Of a DNA stretch of 64,000 nt, positions 1 through 9,304 are shown one piece after another; the first letter of the stretch is position 1; every line of letters begins with the position of its first letter. The notes beneath the pieces were generated by a model. That model searched no databases and had not been told where the DNA came from. It saw only the letters and a program-made list of their open reading frames with translations. Source of the DNA: CAYZTY01 sp964444665 (GTDB lineage Bacteria; Planctomycetota; Phycisphaerae; Sedimentisphaerales; CAYZTY01); contig CAYUIE010000002.1 in the NCBI GenBank assembly GCA_964444665.1, positions 124,001 through 188,000 on the forward strand, in the 5' to 3' direction. The position numbers were made by a program, and so were the translations under genes.

Positions 1-837
1 ATAATACTCCGGCTTGCCGTCGTCGGTGTCGTAGGCTGCCGCTTCTTCATATTGCTGAGTGACACAAATTCGTTCAATCCGCTCAGCTTTTTTTTTATTA
101 CTGTCAAGGCTGACGAGAATACCGTTTAATTTGACGTCACTATCGGCAATATCGAACGGCACAGGCATCTGCGTTCTGAACGATTTGAGTACATTTTCGA
201 CCTTTCTACCAAGTATCGAATCGTGCGGTCCGGTCATCCCCAAATCCGTGATATAGGCCGTCCCGCCGGGCATAATTCTCTCATCAGCGGTTGTAACATG
301 TGTGTGCGTACCAAAGACGCAACTGACTTTTCCGTCGAGATGATAGCCCATAGCAAGTTTCTCACTGGTTGCTTCGCCGTGGAAGTCAACTATGATAACC
401 TCGGCTTTGCGGCGCAGGTTTTCTAACAGGCTGTCAATCTTTGCAAACGGGCAATCGGCCGGCTTCATAAATATCCGGCCTATCAGCGCCACGACCGCCA
501 CGGTCGGCCCTTTTTGGGTCTTGTATAGTGCGAAGTCCTTTCCCGCAGCCTGCGGTGAGAGGTTTGCCGGGCGGACAATGTTATCTGCGGTCTGAAGAAC
601 TTTGATTATATCTTTTTTGCGATATGCGTGGTCGCCCAGCGTTATCAGGTTCACGCCGTATCTGAGCAGCTTCTCATAAATTTGGGGCGTCAGGCCGGAA
701 CCGCCTGCCGCGTTCTCGGCATTTGCAATCACACAGTCGATATTGTATTGTCGCACAACCGAATTGAGCTTATCAGCGAGGATACGTCGGCCCGGCCGGC
801 CCACTATGTCGCCTATGCAAAGAATATTCAGATTCAT
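1..837 (-). CDS. YmdB-family metallophosphoesterase (partial, cut by left edge)
   Basis: The reading frame starts with ATG at 837 on the minus strand and runs off the left edge, so the C-terminus is missing. The N-terminus reads MNLNILCIGDIVGRPGRR, and further motifs are NAENAAGG (about residues 40-47), a GDHAY motif, DFHGEATSEK and GTHTHV. These are the metal-binding motifs of the TIGR00282/YmdB branch of calcineurin-like phosphoesterases, whose members hydrolyse 2',3'-cyclic nucleotides. The gene lies directly downstream of rny on the same strand, an arrangement common in bacteria, so the two probably share a transcript and act in RNA turnover. No strong ribosome binding site precedes the ATG. 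Confidence 0.9.
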   Translation of the reverse strand, partial: MNLNILCIGDIVGRPGRRILADKLNSVVRQYNIDCVIANAENAAGGSGLTPQIYEKLLRYGVNLITLGDHAYRKKDIIKVLQTADNIVRPANLSPQAAGKDFALYKTQKGPTVAVVALIGRIFMKPADCPFAKIDSLLENLRRKAEVIIVDFHGEATSEKLAMGYHLDGKVSCVFGTHTHVTTADERIMPGGTAYITDLGMTGPHDSILGRKVENVLKSFRTQMPVPFDIADSDVKLNGILVSLDSNKKKAERIERICVTQQYEEAAAYDTDDGKPEYY

Positions 838-908
838 TTCTGGTTCTTACAATTCCGTTTAGTTTCGTTTTTCCAGCCTATATCAAGGCTTGCTATTGGC
901 CGCCTCTC

Positions 909-2486
909 TTACCGTGCATACTCGACGCAGCGAACTTCGCGTAACAGAGTCACCTTTATTTCGCCGGGATACGTCATTTCCTCTTCGACCTTTTTAGCCA
1001 CGTCTCTTGCGACTTTCATAGCTGCCTCGTCGTCAACACTTTCGGCGTCAACGATGACGCGTATCTCACGTCCGGCCTGAATAGCGTAGGCGTTCTCGAC
1101 ACCCTTGAAGCTGTTGGCAATCTCTTCGAGTTTTTCGAGCCGCTTTATGTATCTTTCCAGCGTCTCGCGCCGGGCTCCCGGCCTGGAGGCGCTGACTGCA
1201 TCTGCCGCGGCGACCAACGGCGTGTAGGGGTTGTCGGCCGGTATGTCGCCGTGGTGTCCCGCTGCCGCATTCAATATAATTGGCGATTCGTTAAAACGCT
1301 TCAGGTAATTCGCGCCAATCATTGGATGTCCACCTTCAATCTCGTGGTCAAGCGCTTTGCCGATGTCGTGCAGGAGACCCGCCCGCCTTGCTATTGAGCC
1401 ATCCAGCCCGAGCTCATCCGCCATTATCTGTGTCAGATAAGCTACCTCAATACTGTGACGAAGCACATTTTGCCCATAACTTGTTCTGTAGTTCAGCGAG
1501 CCGAGAAGCGTTAATATTTTGTTATTTAGTCCGCGTACGTCTGCCTCTACAGCCGCTCTTTTGCCTGCCTGCAAAACCTTGTGATTGACATCTTTCTTGG
1601 TTTGCTCGACCAGTTCCTCAATTCTTGAGGGATGAATGCGTCCATCCTGGATAAGCCGTTCCATCGACAGTCTTGCCACTTCCCGCCTGACCGGGTCAAA
1701 TCCGCTTACGACAATTACCCCCGGCGTATCATCGACAATTACATCCACACCGGTTGCCTTTTCAAATGCCCGGATATTACGGCCCTCTCTGCCGATGATT
1801 CGTCCCTTCATATCGTCATTTGGTATGTCAACGGTAGAGACTGTCACCTCACAGGTCTGCTCGGCTGCATATCGTTGGATTGCTTCGCTTATAATCGCCC
1901 GGCCCTTTTCTTCTGCCGTCTCCATTGCCTCCTGGGTAGTCCGCTGGATTACCACTGACATTTCGTGCTCGCATTCCTCTTCAAGCCGCTTCAACAACAG
2001 CTCCTTAGCGTCTTCAATCGCCATACCCGTCAGCTTCAGTAACTGGTTTTTCTGTTGTACTATCAGGTTTGTCAGCTGTTTGTCCTTTTCATTGAGGCTT
2101 TTTATCTTGGCCTGAAGTTCTTTCTGATTCTGCTTTAACTCTGTTTCTCGCTGTTGCAGCAGTTCGTTTTGACGCTCAAGGTTGTCGGACCGTTTGCTTA
2201 ACTGGCGTTCCACTTCGCGCAGCTCTATCCGCGTTTGATTAACCTCGGCGGTGAATTGTTCCTTTTTTCTGATAGTCTCCGTGGCTGCCTCGAGTTGAGC
2301 AGACTTAATTATATTCTCCGATTCCCTCTTTGCCCCTTCAATGCGCCGCTGTAAATCCTCTGCGATTGTCCTTTCCTTGGTTTTGGTAACAAGCTTCTGG
2401 ACGATGACCGCAATAAGAATACCGAAAAAGACCCCTACGAAGGTAAGCATTAAACTCTCGATACCGGTTGCCGCTAATATATCCAT
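909..2486 (-). CDS. rny: Ribonuclease Y
   Basis: This is the membrane-anchored endoribonuclease that starts mRNA decay in many bacteria lacking RNase E. The 525-residue product has an N-terminal membrane segment (about 9-30), a long charged coiled coil (about 35-170), a KH RNA-binding domain with GRIIGREGRN near 228-237, and an HD domain with HDIGKALDHE near 373 that binds the catalytic metals. Length and domain order match the family. I chose the ATG at 2486 because GAGAGG lies 8 bases before it; a GTG three codons upstream would overlap that site. The ymdB-like gene follows 71 bases downstream. Confidence 0.97.
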   Translation of the reverse strand: MDILAATGIESLMLTFVGVFFGILIAVIVQKLVTKTKERTIAEDLQRRIEGAKRESENIIKSAQLEAATETIRKKEQFTAEVNQTRIELREVERQLSKRSDNLERQNELLQQRETELKQNQKELQAKIKSLNEKDKQLTNLIVQQKNQLLKLTGMAIEDAKELLLKRLEEECEHEMSVVIQRTTQEAMETAEEKGRAIISEAIQRYAAEQTCEVTVSTVDIPNDDMKGRIIGREGRNIRAFEKATGVDVIVDDTPGVIVVSGFDPVRREVARLSMERLIQDGRIHPSRIEELVEQTKKDVNHKVLQAGKRAAVEADVRGLNNKILTLLGSLNYRTSYGQNVLRHSIEVAYLTQIMADELGLDGSIARRAGLLHDIGKALDHEIEGGHPMIGANYLKRFNESPIILNAAAGHHGDIPADNPYTPLVAAADAVSASRPGARRETLERYIKRLEKLEEIANSFKGVENAYAIQAGREIRVIVDAESVDDEAAMKVARDVAKKVEEEMTYPGEIKVTLLREVRCVEYAR

Positions 2487-2938
2487 AGGACTCACCTCTC
2501 TTTGCCAATGCCCTTACGGGTCACAATTGGTCTGTAAATTGATGATTGGGGTTGACAAGTCGTGGCGGCGAAAGCCCCGCTAAGTAACGAGAACAAACCG
2601 AAATCCCTTCCAAAAAAAGCGTGAAATGTCTCTAAGGAGCTGGATTAATCCACTTCATCAGTCTCACATTACACCACTTCGATTTTTTTTGCCCAGCCTT
2701 GTTCACTTTTATCCTATGTTGATTGTCATGAAGACGCCAATAGTTCAAACGCTTTTTCAAGCAGATTTCGTTTTGACTTCTCATTTAAGATACCGAGGCT
2801 TTGTGTGAATCCTTCGGAGTAATGTATCTTTTGTTGTATTCTGGCACACTGACACCTCCGGCTCTCTTGCCTTTACTCCACACCATAGAACCTTACAGAC
2901 CTCTTGTTATTTGTTTTACTTTATCTGCTAACTTGACC

Positions 2939-2968
2939 TTGTTTGTACTGAACAATACGATATAGTAT
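2939..2968 (+). promoter_or_regulatory. Possible promoter for the glyA leader
   Basis: A TAGTAT -10 candidate at 2963-2968 is preceded, after 18 bases, by a weak -35 (TTGTTT, 2939-2944). A transcript from here would carry a 5' leader of about 345 bases before glyA. The match is poor and AT-rich sequence produces such matches by chance. Confidence 0.25.
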
Positions 2969-3059
2969 GAACCTTTGTTCACACGCTAAAGCATTGTAAT
3001 GATAAAACAATTTCTACTTTTCGTCAAGAAAAACAATCTATATTTTTGGAAAAGACAAG

Positions 3060-3300
3060 GAATATTATATCCCCTTGATAAAGTTGAGGTTTATGCTGGA
3101 TAAACGCTTTAGGGGCTAAAGAAGCTATGGCAGAGGCTGGACAAAGGCTCTGCCGGGTAAGTCCCATAAGAAAAATTAGCTGGAAAATGTTGCCCGGTAG
3201 AAACAGCCACAATCCAGCCTTTGAAAAATGACTGAGGGAGTGAAAATACTTGTACAAGGTTGGAGGCTGTGTTATAAGGTTTGATTCAACATAAAAGGAG
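3060..3300 (+). ncRNA. Structured RNA or leader candidate upstream of glyA
   Basis: The segment contains a perfect 7-bp hairpin, GGCAGAG (3129-3135) with CTCTGCC (3148-3154). AGGCTGGA (3134-3141) overlaps the left arm of that hairpin and is also the exact complement of TCCAGCCT (3213-3220), so the two pairings exclude each other. A further ACAGCC/GGCTGT pairing is possible downstream. Mutually exclusive helices before a metabolic gene suggest a regulatory leader, or a separate small RNA. No known family was recognised. This is an inference from base pairing only. Confidence 0.4.
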
Positions 3301-3322
3301 ATTATAAGAGGAGTTCTACCCT

Positions 3323-4627
3323 ATGGAAAAGGCTGGCCCAACCTCACCACTTCAGCAGTACGACCCTCAGATATATGAGCTGTTGAAGCAGGAAGAGACT
3401 CGACAAAGCGGTTGTCTTCGCATGATACCCTCGGAAAATTACGTCTCGAAGGCGGTGATGATTGCGAGCGGAAGCTGTCTGACTAATAAGTATTCGGAAG
3501 GATATCCCGGCAGGCGATACTATGAAGGTCAGCAGGTTACCGACCTTATCGAAATCTTAGCAATTCAGAGAGCGAGGAAGATATTCAAGGCCGAGCACGC
3601 AAACGTACAGCCGTACTCCGGCTCGGTAGCTAATTGGGCCGCGTATCTGGCATTGGCTGAGCCGGGCGATACCATTATGGGCCTGTCACTGCCGCACGGC
3701 GGGCACCTAACACATGGCTGGAAAGTAAGTGTTACAAGCAGGATATTTAAATCCGTCCAGTATACGGTCAGCCCCAAGACAGGCAGATTCGATTATAACA
3801 AGATTGAAGAGATGGCCAAAAAACACAGGCCCAAAATCATTATATCCGGAGCCACGGCTTATCCGCGAGAGATAGACTTCGAGATATTCGACCAGATAGC
3901 GAAGAGCGTTGATGCCTATCATGTAAGTGACATAGCCCACATTGCAGGTCTTGTCGTTGCGGGCATCCATAAAAGCCCTGTCCCATACGCCGATATCGTC
4001 TCGACCACTACCCACAAGACGCTGCGAGGCCCACGAGGCGGGATGCTTCTTTGCAAAAAAGAGCACGCAGATAATGTCGATAAGGCTGTTTTCCCGGGTC
4101 TGCAGGGCGGTCCGCATATGCACACACTGACGGCTGTGGCCGTGGCGCTGGCTGAGGCCGATACCCCCGAGTTTGTCGCATACGCAAAACAAATCGTTAA
4201 AAATGCGAAGATTCTTGCTGAGGGGCTGCTCGAGCAAGGCTTTGACCTGTCGTCCGGCGGAACGGATAATCACCTAATCTTAATTGATTTGAGGAATAAA
4301 AAGGTATCCGGCAAAAAACTCGCAAAAGCACTCGACAGGGCAAGAATCGTTACCAACTACAACACTACTCCCTTGGACCCTGCTCATCCTGCTAATCCAT
4401 CAGGTCTGCGAATGGGTACTCCGGCCGTAACCACCCGCGGGATGAGAGAGGACGAGATGCGGCAAATAGCTGAGCTTATCAATAAAGTCGCCCAGAACGT
4501 GGACAGTGAAACAGTTATTGAGAAAGTCGGCAGGGAAGTGCTGCTGTTATGTTCACAATTTCCCGTGCCGGACCATTTCATTCTACCGAACAAAAACAAC
4601 CGACTCTCACACCTGTTCGGAGGATAG
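3323..4627 (+). CDS. glyA: Serine hydroxymethyltransferase
   Basis: The enzyme interconverts serine and glycine with transfer of a one-carbon unit to tetrahydrofolate, in the cytoplasm. The 434-residue product has the usual family length. The pyridoxal-phosphate lysine is K232 in STTTHKTLRGPRGG; other signatures are IPSENYVS near the N-terminus, NVQPYSGSVAN, and the RMGTPAVTTRGM motif near the C-terminus. The ATG at 3323 has a GAGGAG-like site about 10 bases upstream. A structured leader precedes it. The next gene starts 48 bases downstream with its own ribosome binding site, so they may be co-transcribed. Confidence 0.97.
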   Translation: MEKAGPTSPLQQYDPQIYELLKQEETRQSGCLRMIPSENYVSKAVMIASGSCLTNKYSEGYPGRRYYEGQQVTDLIEILAIQRARKIFKAEHANVQPYSGSVANWAAYLALAEPGDTIMGLSLPHGGHLTHGWKVSVTSRIFKSVQYTVSPKTGRFDYNKIEEMAKKHRPKIIISGATAYPREIDFEIFDQIAKSVDAYHVSDIAHIAGLVVAGIHKSPVPYADIVSTTTHKTLRGPRGGMLLCKKEHADNVDKAVFPGLQGGPHMHTLTAVAVALAEADTPEFVAYAKQIVKNAKILAEGLLEQGFDLSSGGTDNHLILIDLRNKKVSGKKLAKALDRARIVTNYNTTPLDPAHPANPSGLRMGTPAVTTRGMREDEMRQIAELINKVAQNVDSETVIEKVGREVLLLCSQFPVPDHFILPNKNNRLSHLFGG

Positions 4628-4675
4628 AGATAAGAGGGCTGTCAAAAAACGGAGTGCTGAAAAAAGGAGTGCTAA

Positions 4676-5332
4676 GTGGCCCAGGAAGAGCAGGTATTGG
4701 TTGTCGAGCGAAGAGTCTTTGAGCAGGTAGGAATGTTTAATGGGCTCGCTTTCGATGTCGAGCGCTACCTCAGCAAGATTTTCGCTTCCGGCAATCCCCG
4801 CTTCATAGCGAGGTCGCAGGCGGAAAAAGACCCGTCTTATAAGCAGCTTATTCCCTATGTAATAATAACTCACGACGGCAAATACCTTAGCTACGTCAGG
4901 GGAAGGCGGGCCGGGGAGACTCGGCTTGTAGGACTGCGGTCTATCGGGATAGGAGGACATATAAATCCTGCCGATGATATGCCCTTGTTCAATAATAACT
5001 TTTACGAGGCCTACCTTTCTGCCGTTGAGCGTGAAGTAGCTGAGGAAGTATCTGTGGACACCGCTCACACCGACCGCGTTGTTGCACTACTCAATGACGA
5101 GTCCAACGAGGTAGGAAGTGTTCACCTCGGAATAGTACACTGTTGGGTTCTGCAAGCTCCTAAGGTCGACAAAAAAGAGCAGATGATTACGCAAATGACC
5201 TTTATGACACCTGCCCAGCTGCAGGAAGTCCGTGATGCAATGGAGACGTGGTCACAGTTATGCCTCAGTCAGCTTGACAAAATAGCAGACAATACTGCAG
5301 ATGATGAGAACTTAAAATATCGGGTATCATAA
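4676..5332 (+). CDS. Nudix-like phosphoesterase
   Basis: The 218-residue protein carries a Nudix-box-like segment: GIGGHI near residue 98 and REVAEEVSVD near residue 125, matching the REUXEEXGU core of hydrolases that cleave nucleoside diphosphates linked to another moiety. The spacing between the first glycine and the REUXEE part is longer than in a canonical box, as in the predicted phosphoesterase family COG4112, to which it seems closest. The start is GTG at 4676, with AGGAG at 4665-4669. Substrate cannot be read from the sequence. It follows glyA closely on the same strand. Confidence 0.75.
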   Translation: MAQEEQVLVVERRVFEQVGMFNGLAFDVERYLSKIFASGNPRFIARSQAEKDPSYKQLIPYVIITHDGKYLSYVRGRRAGETRLVGLRSIGIGGHINPADDMPLFNNNFYEAYLSAVEREVAEEVSVDTAHTDRVVALLNDESNEVGSVHLGIVHCWVLQAPKVDKKEQMITQMTFMTPAQLQEVRDAMETWSQLCLSQLDKIADNTADDENLKYRVS

Positions 5333-5413
5333 ATTTTAAATTTAGCTGCGTTTTTGCTTTTTGAAGTCGTCAAAAAAAACTCAATAACATTGAGTTATTC
5401 AGGGATTTTAAAG

Positions 5414-6634
5414 ATGGCAAATAATACTATTACATCGCCTAAGGGATTTTTAGCGGTAGGTATGCATTGCGGGATAAAAAAATCCGGCAAATATGATTTA
5501 GGATTACTTGTTTGTCCGGACGGTGCGAGGGCGGCGGCAGTCTTCACCACCAATAAGATTTCATCGGCAGCAGTACAGGTAAGCAAAAAGCATATAAAAA
5601 GCAGCAAAATCTATGCAGTCATCGTCAATTCCGGTAACGCCAACGCCTGCACCGGCCAAGAAGGTATCAAGAACGCGATAAAGATGTGCAGCCAGATAGC
5701 TACATTAATCGAAACAGACCCGCACAATGTACTTGTCGCCTCGACCGGTATTATTGGCAGACAGCTTCCCATCGAGAAAATAAAGGCGGGCATCACAAAT
5801 GTAACCGCGAGGTTGAATTCAACGGCCTCGGCAGGACTGGATTTTGCAAAGGCGATAATGACAACCGATACCAGGCCGAAACAAGTCATTCGCCGTATAA
5901 CTATCGGGGCACGAGCCACGGGGCACGAGTCACGAATAACGATTGCCGGTGCGGTCAAGGGGGCCGGTATGATTGCCCCTAATATGGCGACTACGCTTCT
6001 GTTTATTACGACCGATGCAGCTATAACGAAACCGCTGCTTGCGAAAGCATTGAAGTCGGCAATCGGAAATTCGCTGAATAAATTGACCATCGACGGCCAT
6101 CAAAGCACAAACGACACGGCTATAATCCTGGCATCGGGCTTAGCAGGAAACCGGCCTATAGTAAGCCAATGTCCGCGATACAGAAAATTCGCAAAGGCCC
6201 TAACAGAGTTGTGTGACGATTTGACTCAGCAAATGGCTCTCGATGCCGAGGGCGGGACAAGGATGTTTACTGTTCTTATAAAGGGCGCAGCCAATAAACA
6301 AGATGCCGAAAAGGCGGCGCGTGCCGTAGCTGATTACCCTCTCGTAAAATGCGCCATTCACGGTAAAGATCCAAACTGGGGCAGGATTATTTGCGCGGTC
6401 GGCTCGTCAGGAGTCAAACTGAATCCGGCTAAACTTACGTGCAAAATCGGCAATATAACCGTTTTCAGAAACGGCAGGCCTGCAAAATTCGACCCGAAAA
6501 AGGCAAGGAAAATTATCTCGCAGGCCCAGCACACAATTACCGTGGACCTGGGGGCGGGGAAGAAAAGCGACTTTTGCTACGGCTGCGACCTGAGCAGGCA
6601 ATACGTGGCAATTAACGCCGATTACCACACTTAG
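5414..6634 (+). CDS. argJ: Bifunctional ornithine acetyltransferase / N-acetylglutamate synthase
   Basis: ArgJ moves the acetyl group from acetylornithine to glutamate, recycling it in arginine synthesis. The 406-residue precursor contains the self-cleavage site in APNMATTLLF, with T193 as the expected nucleophile at the start of the beta chain. Other family motifs are VNSGNANACTG, TDGHQSTNDT-like IDGHQSTNDT and HGKDPNWGR. I chose the ATG at 5414 over an in-frame TTG 20 codons earlier, because the protein then begins at the family's usual N-terminus and AGGGA lies 9 bases before it. argB, argD and argF are about 45 kb away. Confidence 0.96.
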   Translation: MANNTITSPKGFLAVGMHCGIKKSGKYDLGLLVCPDGARAAAVFTTNKISSAAVQVSKKHIKSSKIYAVIVNSGNANACTGQEGIKNAIKMCSQIATLIETDPHNVLVASTGIIGRQLPIEKIKAGITNVTARLNSTASAGLDFAKAIMTTDTRPKQVIRRITIGARATGHESRITIAGAVKGAGMIAPNMATTLLFITTDAAITKPLLAKALKSAIGNSLNKLTIDGHQSTNDTAIILASGLAGNRPIVSQCPRYRKFAKALTELCDDLTQQMALDAEGGTRMFTVLIKGAANKQDAEKAARAVADYPLVKCAIHGKDPNWGRIICAVGSSGVKLNPAKLTCKIGNITVFRNGRPAKFDPKKARKIISQAQHTITVDLGAGKKSDFCYGCDLSRQYVAINADYHT

Positions 6635-6689
6635 CCGAATCAATCAACTGCGCAGATTTTAGCCAAGTCAGAATAAAAAGTTGATTCGG
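6635..6689 (+). promoter_or_regulatory. Inverted repeat between argJ and hppA
   Basis: CCGAATCAA (6635-6643), starting at the argJ stop codon, is the exact complement of TTGATTCGG (6681-6689), giving a 9-bp stem with a 37-base loop. No T-run follows, so it is not a typical intrinsic terminator. The right arm overlaps the -35 box of the hppA promoter candidate, so it could instead be an operator. Function is unknown. Confidence 0.4.
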
Positions 6690-6709
6690 GGGCAATGGTG
6701 ATTTATACT
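6681..6709 (+). promoter_or_regulatory. Sigma70-type promoter candidate for hppA
   Basis: TTGATT (6681-6686) and TATACT (6704-6709) are separated by exactly 17 bases, a good match to a housekeeping promoter. Transcription would start near 6716, about 50 bases before the hppA start codon. The -35 box is part of an inverted repeat. Confidence 0.6.
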
Positions 6710-6766
6710 CTGCCGTTTTAACAACCTATATATCTATCCTGTGTAATTTAATTCGAAAGGAAACTC

Positions 6767-9181
6767 GTGCGGTTCTTAAAAAACAGCATCGGACTCATCG
6801 GTCTTTATCTTTTATTCCCCACCATAGCGACGGCAGAAAACGGCGAATCTTACGCAGGCCATGTACCGGCCAGTTGGTGGATTGCGCCGCTTGGCTCAAT
6901 AATGGCACTGATTGTCGCGTACTACTTCTACAGAAAAGTGATGGCAGAGCCTGAAGGCAACGAGACAATGATAGAAATCGCCTCGCACGTTCGCGAAGGG
7001 TCTTATGCGTACCTGTTCAGCCAGTACAAGATTGTCTCTATCGTGTTCGTAATCCTCTTTGTTCTCTTTGGGATCCTTGCTTACTTTGGAGTACAAAATC
7101 CCTTTATACCTGTAGCCTTTTTAACAGCCGGCTTTTTCAGCGCTCTTTGCGGCTTCTTAGGTATGAAGACCGCCACTAACGCCTCGGCCCGAACCGCACA
7201 GGGGGCTACTCACAGTTTGAATAACGCTCTGCAGGTGGCCTTTCGTTCAGGGGCCGTTATGGGTCTGATTGTCGTTGGCTTCGGCCTGCTAAACATCACA
7301 CTATGGTATCTGATTCTCGACAAGCTCGTCTATACGGCCGAGCATATGAGAGAAGGCCTCCAGTTTCTGGGCCTTACGCTGGTACCGAAAGGTATGTCTG
7401 CCGACTTTAAGCTAAGCGAGATTACCGCCACTATGGTCACCTTCGGTATGGGCGCATCGACGCAGGCGTTGTTTGCCCGTGTGGGCGGCGGCATTTACAC
7501 AAAGGCCGCCGACGTCGGGGCCGATTTGGTCGGTAAGGTCGAAGCGGGTATTCCCGAAGACGACCCACGCAATCCCGCTACTATCGCTGATAATGTGGGC
7601 GACAACGTCGGCGACGTTGCAGGGATGGGTGCGGACCTGTTTGAGAGCTACTGCGGCTCGATACTTGCAACGGCGGCGCTCGGGGCGGCCCTTTCGGTGA
7701 ACGTGCTGGCGGCAAAAGGGATGGACCCGTTAAAAGCGGTCCTTGCACCGACGCTTGTCGCGGGTGTGGGTATTATTCTATCTATCCTTGGCATTTTTCT
7801 CGTCCGCTGCAAAGAGGAGGCAACACAGAAGAACCTGCTGCACGCGCTGCTTATCGGGACACTAAGCAGCTCGGTAATGATTGTTGGTGCCGTGGCTGTA
7901 ATGGCCTTGACGGGATGGATTAGCTGGGGCATCTTCGGCTCGGTCGTGGCCGGCCTGTTTGCTGGAGTACTCATCGGCCAGTTCACCGAGTATTATACCT
8001 CTTCGGATTATTCACCGACTCGCGCCGTTGCCGAGCAGGCCCAGATGGGAGCCGCCACGTTAATTATCAACGGTTTCGCGACCGGGATGTACTCGTCGGC
8101 CCTGCCGGTTGTCAGCATTGTCGTCTGTATTCTCTGCGCATTTGGTTTTGCCGGCGGTTTCAGCGATATCGCCTTAGGTCTATACGGCATAGGCTTTGCC
8201 GCTGTCGGTATGCTGGCCACACTCGGCATCACACTTGCCACCGACGCTTACGGCCCAATAGCCGACAACGCGGGCGGTAATGCTGAAATGGCGGGCCTCG
8301 GCGAAAAGATACGTGAAAGGACCGATGCACTCGATTCCCTGGGCAACACCACCGCCGCGACGGGCAAAGGCTTCGCGATAGGCTCAGCGGCCCTGACGGC
8401 TATGGCGCTTCTGGCGGCCCTGCTTGGCAATGTTCGTATCTGGGTCGGCCGGCTTGCTGAAAAAAGCCCGGACGGGCTTTATACCGTTGGAAACGTCTCA
8501 TTTTTCAAAGGTGAGCCGGCTCAACACATCGAAGGTGCCATTAATGTAGCAACCGCCTCAATTAACGAGTTTGTCGCCGCATACGACCTTAGCATAATGA
8601 ATCCGAGGCTTATTTGCGGGCTGTTCCTTGGTGGTATGATGGCCTTTGTCTTCTGCGCTATGACAATGAAGGCCGTTGGCAAAACAGCTGGCGACATGGT
8701 TAATGAGGTCCGCCGACAGTTCAGGGAAATTCCCGGCATTATGGAGGGAACCGGCAAGCCCGATTACGCCCAGTGTGTTGCCATATCAACCCAGGGTGCC
8801 CAGAGAGAGATGATTCTGCCGTCGCTTCTGGCTATTATCGTGCCCGTATTGGCCGGGCTTTTTCTCGGCATAGCCGGCCTTATGGGCCTGCTGGCCGGCG
8901 GGCTAACCTGCGGATTCGTGCTGGCAGTAACCCTCAACAACGCAGGCGGGGCCTGGGACAACGCCAAAAAATACATTGAAAAAGGCGCCCTCGGCGGCAA
9001 AGGCTCGGACGCTCACAAGGCAAGCGTGGTTGGCGATACTGTCGGAGACCCATTCAAAGACACCTCCGGCCCAAGCCTGAACATCCTAATCAAGCTGATG
9101 AGCATGGTCAGCGTCGTATTCACCGGCACCATAGTCAAATTCTCTCCTATCATTGGAAGCTGGCTCGGATTCGGCAGCTAA
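6767..9181 (+). CDS. hppA: Ion-translocating membrane pyrophosphatase (probably K+-dependent)
   Basis: This integral membrane enzyme couples hydrolysis of pyrophosphate to pumping of H+ or Na+ across the membrane. The 804-residue protein has about 16 hydrophobic segments and the substrate-binding signatures DVGADLVGKVEAG, DDPRNPATIADNVGD and, near the C-terminus, GDPFKDTSGPSLN. The segment GNTTAATGKGFAIGSA has alanine where K+-independent enzymes carry lysine, so K+ dependence is expected; whether it pumps H+ or Na+ is not decided here. The N-terminus resembles a cleavable signal peptide ending TIATA. Start is GTG at 6767 with AAAGGA upstream. Confidence 0.95.
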   Translation: MRFLKNSIGLIGLYLLFPTIATAENGESYAGHVPASWWIAPLGSIMALIVAYYFYRKVMAEPEGNETMIEIASHVREGSYAYLFSQYKIVSIVFVILFVLFGILAYFGVQNPFIPVAFLTAGFFSALCGFLGMKTATNASARTAQGATHSLNNALQVAFRSGAVMGLIVVGFGLLNITLWYLILDKLVYTAEHMREGLQFLGLTLVPKGMSADFKLSEITATMVTFGMGASTQALFARVGGGIYTKAADVGADLVGKVEAGIPEDDPRNPATIADNVGDNVGDVAGMGADLFESYCGSILATAALGAALSVNVLAAKGMDPLKAVLAPTLVAGVGIILSILGIFLVRCKEEATQKNLLHALLIGTLSSSVMIVGAVAVMALTGWISWGIFGSVVAGLFAGVLIGQFTEYYTSSDYSPTRAVAEQAQMGAATLIINGFATGMYSSALPVVSIVVCILCAFGFAGGFSDIALGLYGIGFAAVGMLATLGITLATDAYGPIADNAGGNAEMAGLGEKIRERTDALDSLGNTTAATGKGFAIGSAALTAMALLAALLGNVRIWVGRLAEKSPDGLYTVGNVSFFKGEPAQHIEGAINVATASINEFVAAYDLSIMNPRLICGLFLGGMMAFVFCAMTMKAVGKTAGDMVNEVRRQFREIPGIMEGTGKPDYAQCVAISTQGAQREMILPSLLAIIVPVLAGLFLGIAGLMGLLAGGLTCGFVLAVTLNNAGGAWDNAKKYIEKGALGGKGSDAHKASVVGDTVGDPFKDTSGPSLNILIKLMSMVSVVFTGTIVKFSPIIGSWLGFGS

Positions 9182-9304
9182 ATGGCTTATGCCCAGCAAG
9201 TTCAGCCCCCAATGGTTGACTTCAAAGAAGATTGGACGTAATCTAATAATGTTAAAGTCTATCGAACCAGCTCGATTTACAAAAAAACAATATGAAAGGA
9301 AAAC

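Larger units (their letters stand above)
2487..3322. other. Long intergenic region between divergent rny and glyA
   Basis: About 830 bases without a convincing gene separate rny (minus) from glyA (plus). The first half is AT-rich; the last 270 bases before glyA contain several complementary segments listed separately as an RNA leader. Short frames here, including one at 3024-3257 on the minus strand and one at 2626-2808 on the plus strand, have no recognisable motifs or start signals. I looked for the glycine, ZTP and tetrahydrofolate riboswitch cores and for tmRNA, RNase P RNA and SRP RNA signatures and could not match any. Confidence 0.6.

Noticed and set aside
3024..3257. Minus-strand 77-residue frame upstream of glyA
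   Set aside because: It lies in the structured leader and has no recognisable features; base pairing explains the region better.
2487..3322. tmRNA, RNase P RNA, SRP RNA or 6S RNA in the rny-glyA gap
   Set aside because: No family signature (for example a tRNA-like end or SRP tetraloop hairpin) was found, so only a generic structured RNA is proposed.
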